Below are positions 14,712-22,953 of a stretch of 33,986 nt of DNA, piece by piece. The notes beneath the pieces are model-generated. The model made no database searches. It saw nothing but the letters and a program-made list of their open reading frames with translations, and was not told the DNA's origin. Source of the stretch: Gemmatimonadaceae bacterium (GTDB taxonomy: Bacteria; Gemmatimonadota; Gemmatimonadetes; Gemmatimonadales; Gemmatimonadaceae). The number at the start of each line of letters is the position of its first letter. Position 1 is the first letter of the stretch. Both the position numbers and the translations under genes were made by a program. The stretch covers positions 1-33,986 of the forward strand of contig JACMLX010000105.1 of the NCBI GenBank assembly GCA_014379355.1. Reading direction: 5' to 3'.

Positions 14712-17700
14712 TCAGCCAGGCTCGACCGGCATCACGATGACGATCTCCGTGCCGGTCGTCGCCGTGCTCGAGACGGACAGCGTTGCGCTGATTTTCGCGG
14801 CGCGTTCACGCATGCCGATCAGTCCCCAGTGACCGTGCGGCGACGCCTGCGAGGCGTCGAATCCACACCCATCGTCGTGCACCGCGACGCGCAGTTCGCG
14901 AGCGGCGTAGCGGCACGTGATCGTCACCGTCCGGCATTGCGCGTGTTTTCGCGCGTTCATCATCGCTTCGGTCGCAATGCCGACCATCTCCGTTTCCACC
15001 GTCGCGGAATACTGTCCCGGTGATCCGACGTGCTCCACGTTGGCGACGATTCCCGATTCAGCGAACGTGCGTTGCGCTGCCGTGGCAAGCTGTGTGTGCA
15101 GTGGGAGCGTCGTGTCGCTCGTCTCGTTCCGCATGGCCGTCACGGCGCGTCGTGCGTCGACCAGTGAGTGCTGCACCTGCTTGCTGAGCGACGACAGCAA
15201 GTCGACGACGTTTGGATCGGGGTCGGCAGCTGCGGCAACGCGCTTTGCGCCTGCGTTCAATTGCATCGCCATTCCGGCCATGTCGCCGAGCAGTGTGTCG
15301 TGCAGTTCACGAGCGACGCGGGTGCGCTCGGCGAGCGTTGCATCGAAGTGAGTTTGCGCACGTTCGGCGGCCAACCGGCTGCGACGGTGCTGCCAGGTGA
15401 CCGCCGCCCCGGCGGCACTCGCGGCGATTGCGCTGGCGAGCAACAAGTAGAACCACCGCGACTGGTTCCACGCCGGCTCGATGGTGAAGGCGATTGATGT
15501 CCCGGTCGTGTTCCACACCCCATCGTTGTTCGCGGCTGTCACGCGAAAGAGGTACGTGCCGGGAGCGAGGTTGGAATACTCGACGTTGCGCTGGTTGAGC
15601 CCTTCGCGCCAAGTCGGGTCCTGCCCCTCCAGCTTGAATCGAAAGCGTACTCGCTCCGGCGCGGTGAGGCTCAGTGCCGTGTACTCGATGCGCAGACTCC
15701 GAACGCGTGGTCGCAGTTTGATGCGAGCATTTGGGGCAGTCCCCAAGGCGTACGTCGTGCTGTCAGCGATCAGGCGCTCGACATACACTGGCGGCGGCGT
15801 GTTGTTGAACGGCACGATGCGTGGGTCGATGACGCCGGCACCCTCGACATCGGCGAACCAGATTCGGCCGTCGCTCGCCTTCGTCACCGCGGGACGATAC
15901 GGGAACTTGGCGCCGAATTGGTCGTCCGTGATTGCCGCGTACCGGGTGAACCGCTGCACTGCGACGCGCTTCGTTGAATCGCGAACCCACGCGTCCACCT
16001 CCGTTCGAGTCACGCGCACCAGTCCGCACGACAGGCGCATCCAGAGCGACCCGAAGTCGTCTTCGATCGACCAGTGGACGAAGTTGCACGGCAGACCGTT
16101 CCTGGACGTGAGCGACATGCCCTGGAGATTCTTCACCCGCAGCAGTCCGTCGGCCGATGCACTCCACAACACCCCGTCCGAGCCCATGCGGAGGTTGAGC
16201 GGAGGCGAGCCTGGCGGCGGGGAAGGAGTGTACGTCGCCCGAACCCGACCGGAGTCCAGATACACGATGCCCACCAGCTGCTGGCCAGCCCAGATCCCAT
16301 CGTGGCGGAGGTCGGGTGCAAGGGCCGTGATGGTGTTCTCCCCGCCCCTCGCTGCCAGGTCGAGCACTCGGCGCACGGTGTCTCCCGGTCTCCACCGATA
16401 GAGCCCGGTGAATTGGTAGTTGACCCACACGTCGCCGCGGCGGTCTCCCGCAATCGAGAAGGCTTGCCCTGGCAGGCCGCCTCGGACGTACACGAACTCT
16501 CCGTTGCTGAGATGGGCGAGGCCACGCATGGTCGACGCCCACACGCGACCGCGAGTGTCCAACCCGAGAGCGTACACCGGGCTGTGGACGTCTCCGCTCG
16601 GGACCGGCCGCAATGCGCCCGTTCCGGCACGATCGGCGGCCGCACTATCGGCGTAGACGGTCACTCGCCCATCGCGCCAGCGGTGCAATCCATTGGGCGT
16701 CGCCAGCCAGACGCTGCCATCCGGTGTCGCCAGCACCGACCACACCGTGGCGCTCGAGAGACCCATCGTCTTCGGCAGGCGGGGCGCGGCGACAGGACGG
16801 AATTGATCGATCCCGTTGCCCGTGTCTATCCAGACGTTGCCCTCGCGGTCCTCGAAGAAGTCGTGCACCCGGTCCGCGGAGAGTCCATCGGCCGCGGTGA
16901 ACCGGTCGGTCGTGCCGCCATGAACGTGGTACAGGCCGTAGTCCGGACTGGAAATCCACAGGCTCCCGTCGCGACTTCGAAACAGCCTCCCCGCGCCGAA
17001 GCGCCCACGCACGCCCGGGATCTGGTAGGGCCGAAATGCCCCACGCTCGAGTCGCGTCAGCCCGTTGTCGCTGGCCGCGATGATGGCACCGTCCTCGTCC
17101 TCCGCCGCAAACGTGATCCGCGCCGGATGTGAAGCGACGGGGTAGTAACGCGGTGGGCCGGGCGCCCACTGCCAGACTCCCAGCCTGGACACCACCCAGA
17201 GCGTCCCGTGTCGGTCCTCGAACATGTCGCGCACGATGTCGCCGAATCGCGCGTCCTGCTCGCAGGTGAGCACGCCCGCGCGGATCGCGCACAGCTTTGG
17301 CGAGGCGCCGGCACCCGGTGCGGTGGCCTCGCGAACCCCCAGCCAGAGCACGCCGCGCGAGTCCTCGAAGATGCTGGTCACCTGCTGGCCGGCGACCGAA
17401 GGGTGGATCGTCAGCGTGCCGTCTCGCCAACTCGCGAGGCCTGTTTCGCCGCCGATCCAGAGCGTTCCGTCGCGCGACGTCTGCAGACTCCAAATCCACT
17501 CGAACGGCAGGCCGGAACCGTCCGACGTGGGCCACCGCACGGCGCGCACACCATCGAAGCGATACAGCCCGCGGATCGTACCGAGCCACAAATAGCCGTC
17601 GGGCGTTTGCGCAAACTTGATTCTTTGCGCCCCAGGAGCCAGGGCTAGATCACCGGCGCGCCACGTTCTGTGCGCGTATTGATTGAGTTCGAGTGACTGG

Positions 17701-17840
17701 GCCAGTGCACGGCTGCATGGAGCGCACACCAGCACGAGGACGAGCAGCAGGCGCGACCAGAAGCCGTTCGGCGCGCGGCCCGCTGAAGCGTGTCGCGGCG
17801 GCCCTGCCTGGGTTGGCGATTCGATGTGCGGCCGCCGCAT
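14712..17840 (-). CDS. Sensor histidine kinase with periplasmic two-component-regulator propeller
   Basis: A 1042-residue sensor kinase. A signal or first membrane segment (R-L-L-L-V-L-V-L-V-C-A-P, about 30-45) is followed by a long periplasmic region of propeller repeats, each with a G-x-L-W-I/L-G or N-V-W-V/I block (for example G-Y-L-W-L-G-T, G-T-L-W-I-G-G, G-N-V-W-I-D-T). Then a Y_Y_Y domain (R-F-K-L-E-G-Q-D-P-T-W, with L-A-P-G-T-Y-L-F-R-V), a membrane helix at about 796-816, a HisKA_3 dimerisation domain with phospho-acceptor H847 (R-V-A-R-E-L-H-D-T-L-L-G) and the ATPase domain (N-A-R-K-H-A, D-D-G-C-G-F-D, G-H-W-G-L-I-G-M-R-E-R). Architecture matches sensors for polysaccharide breakdown products. 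It lies downstream of two response-regulator genes on the same strand. ATG 17840 is preferred over GTG 17843. Confidence 0.93.
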   Translation of the reverse strand: MRRPHIESPTQAGPPRHASAGRAPNGFWSRLLLVLVLVCAPCSRALAQSLELNQYAHRTWRAGDLALAPGAQRIKFAQTPDGYLWLGTIRGLYRFDGVRAVRWPTSDGSGLPFEWIWSLQTSRDGTLWIGGETGLASWRDGTLTIHPSVAGQQVTSIFEDSRGVLWLGVREATAPGAGASPKLCAIRAGVLTCEQDARFGDIVRDMFEDRHGTLWVVSRLGVWQWAPGPPRYYPVASHPARITFAAEDEDGAIIAASDNGLTRLERGAFRPYQIPGVRGRFGAGRLFRSRDGSLWISSPDYGLYHVHGGTTDRFTAADGLSADRVHDFFEDREGNVWIDTGNGIDQFRPVAAPRLPKTMGLSSATVWSVLATPDGSVWLATPNGLHRWRDGRVTVYADSAAADRAGTGALRPVPSGDVHSPVYALGLDTRGRVWASTMRGLAHLSNGEFVYVRGGLPGQAFSIAGDRRGDVWVNYQFTGLYRWRPGDTVRRVLDLAARGGENTITALAPDLRHDGIWAGQQLVGIVYLDSGRVRATYTPSPPPGSPPLNLRMGSDGVLWSASADGLLRVKNLQGMSLTSRNGLPCNFVHWSIEDDFGSLWMRLSCGLVRVTRTEVDAWVRDSTKRVAVQRFTRYAAITDDQFGAKFPYRPAVTKASDGRIWFADVEGAGVIDPRIVPFNNTPPPVYVERLIADSTTYALGTAPNARIKLRPRVRSLRIEYTALSLTAPERVRFRFKLEGQDPTWREGLNQRNVEYSNLAPGTYLFRVTAANNDGVWNTTGTSIAFTIEPAWNQSRWFYLLLASAIAASAAGAAVTWQHRRSRLAAERAQTHFDATLAERTRVARELHDTLLGDMAGMAMQLNAGAKRVAAAADPDPNVVDLLSSLSKQVQHSLVDARRAVTAMRNETSDTTLPLHTQLATAAQRTFAESGIVANVEHVGSPGQYSATVETEMVGIATEAMMNARKHAQCRTVTITCRYAARELRVAVHDDGCGFDASQASPHGHWGLIGMRERAAKISATLSVSSTATTGTEIVIVMPVEPG

Positions 17841-17924
17841 CACTCGTCCACGCTGCGCCTCTGAGCGTTCCTGCCAATGAGACGGACGACAAATCGACTG
17901 TGCCCGCCCGGCGAGGCGTTGCCA

Positions 17925-18566
17925 CTAATGCTTGAGCCGTTCCGCCATTTTCACAAGATCGGCCACCGACCCGGCCTTCATCTTCCGCATCATCCTGCCG
18001 CGGTGCGCCTTCACGGTGATCTCACTGATACCGAGCTCCCTGCCGACCTGCTTGTTGAGCAAACCCGCAACCACCAGCGCCATCACTTCCCGCTCACGCG
18101 ACGACAGCGCGTCGTAGCGACGTCGAATGTCGCGCAGCTCCAGCTCAATGCCGAGCTTGATACGGCTCTGCTCCACCGCTCCTTCGATCGCGCGGAGCAT
18201 CACGGCATCGTTGAGCGGCTTCGTCAGCACGTCCACCGCGCCCGCCCGCATCGCGCGAACCGCCATCGGAACATCGCGCTGCGCCGTGATGACGATGATC
18301 GGCAAGGCCCGCCGTTGCGTCGCAATGCGACGTTGCACGGCCGCACCGTCGTGCTCCGAGCGCGAGACATCGAGCACCAGGCATCCTGGCACGTCATCAC
18401 ACGGGCTCGCCAGAAACATGGCGGCGGAGTCGAACGTCTTCGGCTGCCAGCCGGTCGATCGGATGAGAAGGTCGAGCGATTCGCGGACGACGATGTCGTC
18501 ATCGACGACGAACACCGTCGTCGCCAATCCCGGCGTCCGCACACTGAGCGCTTTCAGGGCAGTCAT
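17925..18566 (-). CDS. FixJ/NarL-type response regulator
   Basis: A 213-residue response regulator: receiver domain (acidic pocket V-V-D-D-D at about 20-24, phospho-acceptor D66 in L-V-L-D-V, lysine in L-T-K-P) followed by a LuxR-type HTH (L-S-S-R-E-R-E-V-M-A-L-V-V-A-G, then I-S-E-I-T-V-K-A-H-R-G). The loop after D66 reads S-R-S-E-H-D-G and lacks the usual M-P. It starts 9 nt after the stop of the other response regulator, so they are one transcript; the kinase follows after 84 bp. The receiver is of the FixJ type, normally served by PAS kinases, while the adjacent kinase is NarX-type; which regulator it phosphorylates is open. Confidence 0.92.
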   Translation of the reverse strand: MTALKALSVRTPGLATTVFVVDDDIVVRESLDLLIRSTGWQPKTFDSAAMFLASPCDDVPGCLVLDVSRSEHDGAAVQRRIATQRRALPIIVITAQRDVPMAVRAMRAGAVDVLTKPLNDAVMLRAIEGAVEQSRIKLGIELELRDIRRRYDALSSREREVMALVVAGLLNKQVGRELGISEITVKAHRGRMMRKMKAGSVADLVKMAERLKH

Positions 18567-18575
18567 ACATCGGCC

Positions 18576-19211
18576 TCACTCGCCAAGGTGGATGAAGCCG
18601 CGTGTCAGTGCGATGGTCACCGCGTGAGCACGGTCCTTCGCGTTGAGCTTCTGGAAGATGTTCTCGAGATGCGCCTTCACCGTTTCTGGCGACCGGCCAA
18701 TCACCTCGGCGATCTCCTTGTTGCCAAGTCCCCTCGCGACATGCTGCAGCACCTCGCGTTCACGTGCCGTGAGGTCCGCTCGCGGCGTGAACTCGGCGAG
18801 CCGGCCGGCGACGTCCGGCGGAATGACGCGCCTGCCGGCAAACGCCGAATGAATCGCCGCGATGAGCTCGTCGACCATCGCATCCTTGAGCAGGTACGCG
18901 ACCGCCCCGGCAGCGAGTGCGCGGTGAATGTCGGCGTCACCGTCGTACGTCGTCAGCGCGATGATTCGTGCGGTCGGATCGATGCCGCGAAGTGCGCTGA
19001 TCGCTGACACGCCGTCCACCTTCGGCATCTGGAGGTCCATCAGGACGACGTCGGGTCGCTCGGACTTGTACAGCGCGATCGCCTCGGCACCGTTGGCCGC
19101 TTGGGCTACGAGCTCGATGTCGCCCTCGCTGGCGAGCATCGCGGCAATGCCAGCGCGTACGACCGGATGATCGTCCACTGCAAGCACGCGAATCCTGCTG
19201 CTCTGGGTCAC
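18576..19211 (-). CDS. NarL-type response regulator
   Basis: A 211-residue NarL/FixJ response regulator. The receiver has D-D-H-P-V-V-R-A-G at 13-21, phospho-acceptor D59 (V-V-L-M-D-L-Q-M-P) and K-D in Y-L-L-K-D; the HTH is L-T-A-R-E-R-E-V-L-Q-H-V-A-R-G with S-P-E-T-V-K-A-H-L-E-N. This is the classical partner of HisKA_3 kinases such as the one at the end of the operon. Start: GTG 19211 puts the receiver at the usual distance; the open frame runs on to a TTG at 19337 with no protein-like sequence. First gene of a three-gene operon (two regulators, then kinase). Confidence 0.9.
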   Translation of the reverse strand: MTQSSRIRVLAVDDHPVVRAGIAAMLASEGDIELVAQAANGAEAIALYKSERPDVVLMDLQMPKVDGVSAISALRGIDPTARIIALTTYDGDADIHRALAAGAVAYLLKDAMVDELIAAIHSAFAGRRVIPPDVAGRLAEFTPRADLTAREREVLQHVARGLGNKEIAEVIGRSPETVKAHLENIFQKLNAKDRAHAVTIALTRGFIHLGE

Positions 19212-19388
19212 CGTTGCACTCAGCCTGGAGAGATGTGCCGAATATGTCCCTGTTCTGGCACCGAGAACATCGCGTGAACGGCGGATCTTCTGACTCCCCG
19301 ATTGGGGAGGGCGAAGTGGCAGGCGCGCGGATTGCAACTATTTCAAACCGGTGCGCGACGACGGTGCCGTGTGCGCTGTCGGATGCGG

Positions 19389-19437
19389 GGCGGGGTGCCC
19401 GAGCGGCCGGCAGCAAACTGCCTGCTCGAGTTCGAGG
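19389..19437 (+). other. tRNA-Tyr-like 5' half, degenerate
   Basis: GGCGGGGTGCCCGAGCGGCC (19389-19408) has the layout of the 5' part of a class II tRNA such as tRNA-Tyr: 7-nt acceptor strand, two linking bases, D-stem CCCG and loop. It is followed by GGCAG-CAAA-CTGCC, like an anticodon arm with a shrunken loop, and then GAGTTCGAGG, like part of a T arm. The 3' acceptor strand is missing, so it cannot be functional. It may be a remnant or a chance match. Confidence 0.25.
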
Positions 19438-19465
19438 CGGCAGCGCTTCAGACAGCCGCGCGCCA

Positions 19466-19576
19466 GACGCCTACATGCTGGCGAGCGTCGCCTGCGACGT
19501 GCGCATCACGCAGCTCGTCGGCGCAAATGTCGGTTCGCACGTCATGATCCCGAAAGCCATCTTCACTCGGCGCTGA
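19466..19576 (+). pseudogene. 3' remnant of a second acetamidase/formamidase gene
   Basis: The last 36 codons read D-A-Y-M-L-A-S-V-A-C-D-V-R-I-T-Q and end V-M-I-P-K-A-I-F-T-R-R, identical at 31 of 36 positions to the C-terminus of the intact acetamidase (9675-10745). At DNA level I count 14 synonymous and 5 amino-acid-changing codon differences, so the two copies diverged under selection before truncation; it is not a recent copy. Upstream the similarity stops abruptly, although GCGCTTCAGACAGCC at 19443 may be a displaced scrap of the preceding coding region. The stop codon overlaps the GCTGACTT edge of repeat array 2, the same junction seen at the intact gene. Confidence 0.8.
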
Positions 19577-19984
19577 CTTCTTCTGGGGCGGAGCGCACGG
19601 AGTTCACGGAGTGCTTCGCTTGCAATGTGCCGTTCCTCGCGAAATATCGCTGGCTTTTTGTGGGGATAGGGCGGGGAGCTCGGAGAGTACGCCGGTTGCA
19701 AGGCTACGCGATTTGCGCAACGACGGAAAAATTTTCTTTGTTGAACTGCAGTTTCAAAAAAGTCAGCGATGCCTCGCGCTGCAGGGTGCAAGCGAAACAC
19801 GCCTTGCGCTCGACGCGCTCCTACCCCAAAGAAGTCGGCGATGCCTCACATGGCACGGAGTGCTGCAAACGACGCACTCTCCGGCCTCAAGCCCTATCCC
19901 CACGAGAAATGAGAGATGCCAGTGAATGCACGGATGGCGGCAAGCGACGCACTCTGTGTCCTCCGTGACCTCCGCTTCCCCGCA
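19572..19984. repeat. Inverted array 2 of the 77-bp repeat family
   Basis: Two forward units (19577-19653 and about 19654-19735), a palindromic centre TTGAACTGCAGTTTCAA (19741-19757) and three reverse units (19762-19833, 19834-19910, 19911-19984). The second forward unit is the variant type with GGGGATAGGGCGGGGAGC and is nearly identical to the third forward unit of array 1 through CGGAGAGT and CGCCGGTTGCAA. It lies between the acetamidase remnant and the PQQ dehydrogenase, whose start is only about 35 bp beyond the last unit, so the last unit may overlap that promoter. Small frames here are not real genes. The region 19212-19465, left of the remnant, has no supported gene. Confidence 0.85.
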
Positions 19985-20018
19985 GTAGCTTGCGGGAATA
20001 CGCGCGACGGAGATTGAA

Positions 20019-22190
20019 ATGACGAAGGGTCTGGCAGTGCTGCTGGCCGCAAGTTGTGCAATGGCGAGCTGCGGAAGGACGGCCGAGCCTCCGAAGGCGG
20101 CCGTCGTCGCTGCGGCGCCGGTCGATGACTGGCAGGTCACCGGCGGTGAACCGGGGAACTCGCACTACTCGTCGCTCGACCAGATCACGCTCGCGAACGT
20201 GAAGCAGCTGCAGGTCGCGTGGACATATCACACCGGCGACGCGCCGGCCGGTCGGTCGGAGATTCAGGCGACACCGATCATCGTCGGTGGTGTGATGTAC
20301 ACGACGACGCCGACGCTGAATGTGGTGGCCTTGCGCGCGGACAGTGGCACGCTGGTCTGGACGTTCGATCCGTTCGTCGGTCGCACGCGCGAGGCACACG
20401 CGAACCGCGGCGTGGTGTATTGGACGGACGGTACCGAGCAACGCATTTTCGTCACCGCAGCGCGTCGGCTCTTCGCGCTCGATGCCAAGACTGGCAGGGC
20501 GATTCCCACCTTCGGCGACTCCGGCTGGGTGGAGCTTGGTGCGGGACTCGGCCGTGACGTCGAGAGCGCGTCGATCATCGCGACGAGCCCCGGCGTGATC
20601 TATCACGATCTCCTCATCCAGGGCACGCGCGTTGGAGAAGGTGAAGGCTCCGCGCCTGGACATGTGCGCGCGTACGACGTGCGCACCGGCAAGCTGCAGT
20701 GGTCCTTCCACACCATTCCGCAGCCCGATGAGGATGGCTACGACACCTGGCCTGCCGATGCGTGGAAGACAGTCGGTGGCGCGAATTCATGGGCCGGCAT
20801 GAGCGTCGATGTGGCCCGCGGCATCGTCTACGTGCCCACCGGATCCGCGACACCCGATTTCTACGGAGGTGATCGCAGCGGGCAGACGCTGTTCGCGAAC
20901 ACGCTCCTCGCGCTCGATGCCGCCACAGGCAAGCGAAAGTGGCACTTCCAGACCGTGCATCACGACATCTGGGATCGCGACCTGCCGGCAGCGCCGAATC
21001 TCCTGACCGTGATGTTTGACGGCAGGAAGGTCGATGCCGTCGCGCAGATCACGAAGTCCGGATTCGTCTTTCTCTTCGACCGTCAGACGGGTGTGCCCGT
21101 GTTTCCCATCGAGGAACGTCCGGTACCGGCGTCCGATCTTCCCGGCGAAACCGCGTGGCCCACACAGCCATTTCCGACGAGGCCGGCGGCGTTCGCGCGA
21201 CAGGCGCTCACGGAAGCGGATCTCACCACGTTGTCGCCCGCGTCGCACGCGGCCGCGCTCGCACGATTCAGGACGCTCCGCAACGACGGACTGTTCACAC
21301 CGCCGAGCCGGAAGGGCACGATCGTGCTGCCGGGCTTCGACGGCGGCGGTGAATGGGGTGGTGCCGCGGTCGACCGCGAATCCGGCGTGTTGTATGTGAA
21401 TGCCAGCGACGTGCCGTGGATCGCTGCCCTGCGCGATACGGCGAGTCTCGGCACTCCGACCGGCGCCCCTCGCCCCGGAACGGCGGTGTTCGCGGCCGCA
21501 TGTGCCAGCTGCCACAGGTCCGACCGCACGGGAGACGGTGATCGTGTGCCCTCACTGGTCGGCATCGCGACGCGTCGCACGTCGGAAGAGATCCGACAGA
21601 CGCTCGAGCGCGGCAAGGGATTCATGCCGTCGTTCGCCGCGCTGATGGAGCCGGAGAAGCAGGCGCTCGTCGCGTACCTGATGGGCCGGCCGGCGCCCGT
21701 CGTGACCACCGACGATTCACCACACGCCGCTGAACTCGCCGCCTCGCGACTGCGGAAATCGAAGTCACCGTACGAATTCGTCGGCTATGAACGGTGGCGC
21801 ACGCCGGATGGATTTCCGGCGATCAAGCCGCCGTGGGGCACGCTCAGCGCAATCGACATGAACACCGGCGAATACAAATGGCGCATCCCGCTTGGCGCGT
21901 ATGCCGCGCTCACCGCGAAGGGTGTCGCACCGACGGGCACCGAACTGTACGGCGGCCCGATCGTGACGGCCGGTGGACTCGTCTTCATCGCGGCGACGCA
22001 GGACAATCGCATCCGTGCCTTCGACAAGCGCACCGGGGAACAGGTGTGGGACGCACCGTTGCCGGCCGCCGGGTACGCCACGCCGAGCACGTATCGTGTG
22101 AACGGCAGGCAGTACGTCGTGATCGCGTGTGGTGGCGGAAAACTCGGCTCGCCATCGGGTGATGCGTATGTGGCGTTCGCGTTGCCGTGA
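20019..22190 (+). CDS. PQQ-dependent dehydrogenase with inserted cytochrome c domain (lipoprotein)
   Basis: A 723-residue quinoprotein. Signal of lipoprotein type ending M-A-S-C at residues 15-18. The PQQ beta-propeller starts at about 37 (W-Q-V-T-G-G-E-P-G-N-S-H-Y-S-S-L-D) with repeated W-docking blades (A-T-G-K-R-K-W-H-F-Q-T-V-H-H-D-I-W-D). At 495-499 C-A-S-C-H marks a heme c domain (about 488-560, Met ligand probably in G-F-M-P-S-F) set between the main propeller and its last blades (about 600-723: L-S-A-I-D-M-N-T-G-E-Y-K-W ... G-E-Q-V-W-D). It would oxidise a sugar or alcohol and pass electrons to a periplasmic carrier. Single gene; no PQQ synthesis genes are in the window. ATG 20019 fits the signal peptide. 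Confidence 0.92.
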   Translation: MTKGLAVLLAASCAMASCGRTAEPPKAAVVAAAPVDDWQVTGGEPGNSHYSSLDQITLANVKQLQVAWTYHTGDAPAGRSEIQATPIIVGGVMYTTTPTLNVVALRADSGTLVWTFDPFVGRTREAHANRGVVYWTDGTEQRIFVTAARRLFALDAKTGRAIPTFGDSGWVELGAGLGRDVESASIIATSPGVIYHDLLIQGTRVGEGEGSAPGHVRAYDVRTGKLQWSFHTIPQPDEDGYDTWPADAWKTVGGANSWAGMSVDVARGIVYVPTGSATPDFYGGDRSGQTLFANTLLALDAATGKRKWHFQTVHHDIWDRDLPAAPNLLTVMFDGRKVDAVAQITKSGFVFLFDRQTGVPVFPIEERPVPASDLPGETAWPTQPFPTRPAAFARQALTEADLTTLSPASHAAALARFRTLRNDGLFTPPSRKGTIVLPGFDGGGEWGGAAVDRESGVLYVNASDVPWIAALRDTASLGTPTGAPRPGTAVFAAACASCHRSDRTGDGDRVPSLVGIATRRTSEEIRQTLERGKGFMPSFAALMEPEKQALVAYLMGRPAPVVTTDDSPHAAELAASRLRKSKSPYEFVGYERWRTPDGFPAIKPPWGTLSAIDMNTGEYKWRIPLGAYAALTAKGVAPTGTELYGGPIVTAGGLVFIAATQDNRIRAFDKRTGEQVWDAPLPAAGYATPSTYRVNGRQYVVIACGGGKLGSPSGDAYVAFALP

Positions 22191-22251
22191 GTGTCTCGTG
22201 AATCATCAGATCGATGGGCTGTGGCGCGATCGATGACGCACATCGTGACGA

Positions 22252-22953
22252 CTACCTGCTGATCCGCCGCGCCACCACCGGGCCTTGCAGTTCGCGAAGC
22301 GCATCGCGTCCGATCCACTGCGCATGCACGTCGTCCGACGCCGCGAGCGCCTTTGCGGTCGCCACGGCGGCGACGTTCAGCGCGCGATTGCGCTTGCCAA
22401 CCGCACGCAACGCCATGTTGACGGCCTTCTTCACGAAGTGACGGTCATCCGCTGCGGCGCGCTCGATCAGCGCCAGTCCGCCCAGGTACTGAGAATCCGG
22501 CGCGGACTTGTCGTGCACCGTCAAGCCCCACAACAGCGCGAAGGCCGCGCGTTTCTCGAACTCCGGTTTCCGCGTCGCCCACTTCGTGACTTTCTCCCAG
22601 CGGTGTTCGGTGCGATCGAAGAGCGCGAAGCACACCGTGTCCGCGATGCCCCAGTTGTCGAAATCCTTGCACCAGCGATCCATCTGCGCTGACGTCACCG
22701 CGGACGGATCATCGATCAGCGCCGCGAGCAAACGCGCCTCGTAGATGCCGGTCGACCAGAGGTCCTCGGCCAGCGCGTGGTTGCGGCCGGTGAGCTTCGC
22801 GAGCGTCTTCAGCTGCGACATCGTCACACCGAGCGCGTGGTCGGATGGAATGCCGAAGCGCGCCATGCCATCACGCGTGGCCTTGGTGGCATTGCGTTTC
22901 AGCCATGCCACCACTGCCGGCGCGTCGTACGGTGCAACGCCCTTCGATGTCAT
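22252..22953 (-). CDS. DNA alkylation repair protein (AlkD-like HEAT-repeat glycosylase)
   Basis: A 233-residue all-helical HEAT-like repeat protein of the PF08713 family. Family members remove alkylated bases without base flipping. The W-x-x-x-D pair used in AlkD has a match in D-N-W-G-I-A-D-T-V (W101, D105), and F-V-K-K-A-V-N-M-A-L-R-A-V-G is the usual C-terminal helix. Its ATG overlaps the stop of the SRPBCC gene by 4 bp, so it is the third gene of an arsR-SRPBCC-alkD operon. This is an unusual place for a repair enzyme; it may mean that the operon responds to a DNA-reactive compound. It converges on the PQQ dehydrogenase with 61 bp between stops and no clear terminator. Confidence 0.88.
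   Translation of the reverse strand: MTSKGVAPYDAPAVVAWLKRNATKATRDGMARFGIPSDHALGVTMSQLKTLAKLTGRNHALAEDLWSTGIYEARLLAALIDDPSAVTSAQMDRWCKDFDNWGIADTVCFALFDRTEHRWEKVTKWATRKPEFEKRAAFALLWGLTVHDKSAPDSQYLGGLALIERAAADDRHFVKKAVNMALRAVGKRNRALNVAAVATAKALAASDDVHAQWIGRDALRELQGPVVARRISR

Noticed and set aside
18576..19337. Longer start for the NarL-type regulator at a TTG
   Set aside because: The added 42 residues are not receiver-like; GTG 19211 gives a normal length.
19389..19460. Functional tRNA gene
   Set aside because: No 3' acceptor strand, shrunken anticodon loop and unpaired T arm.
19214..19576. A 120-codon open frame read as an intact gene
   Set aside because: Only the last 36 codons match acetamidase; the first 84 are unrelated and overlap a tRNA-like fragment, so it is a remnant.
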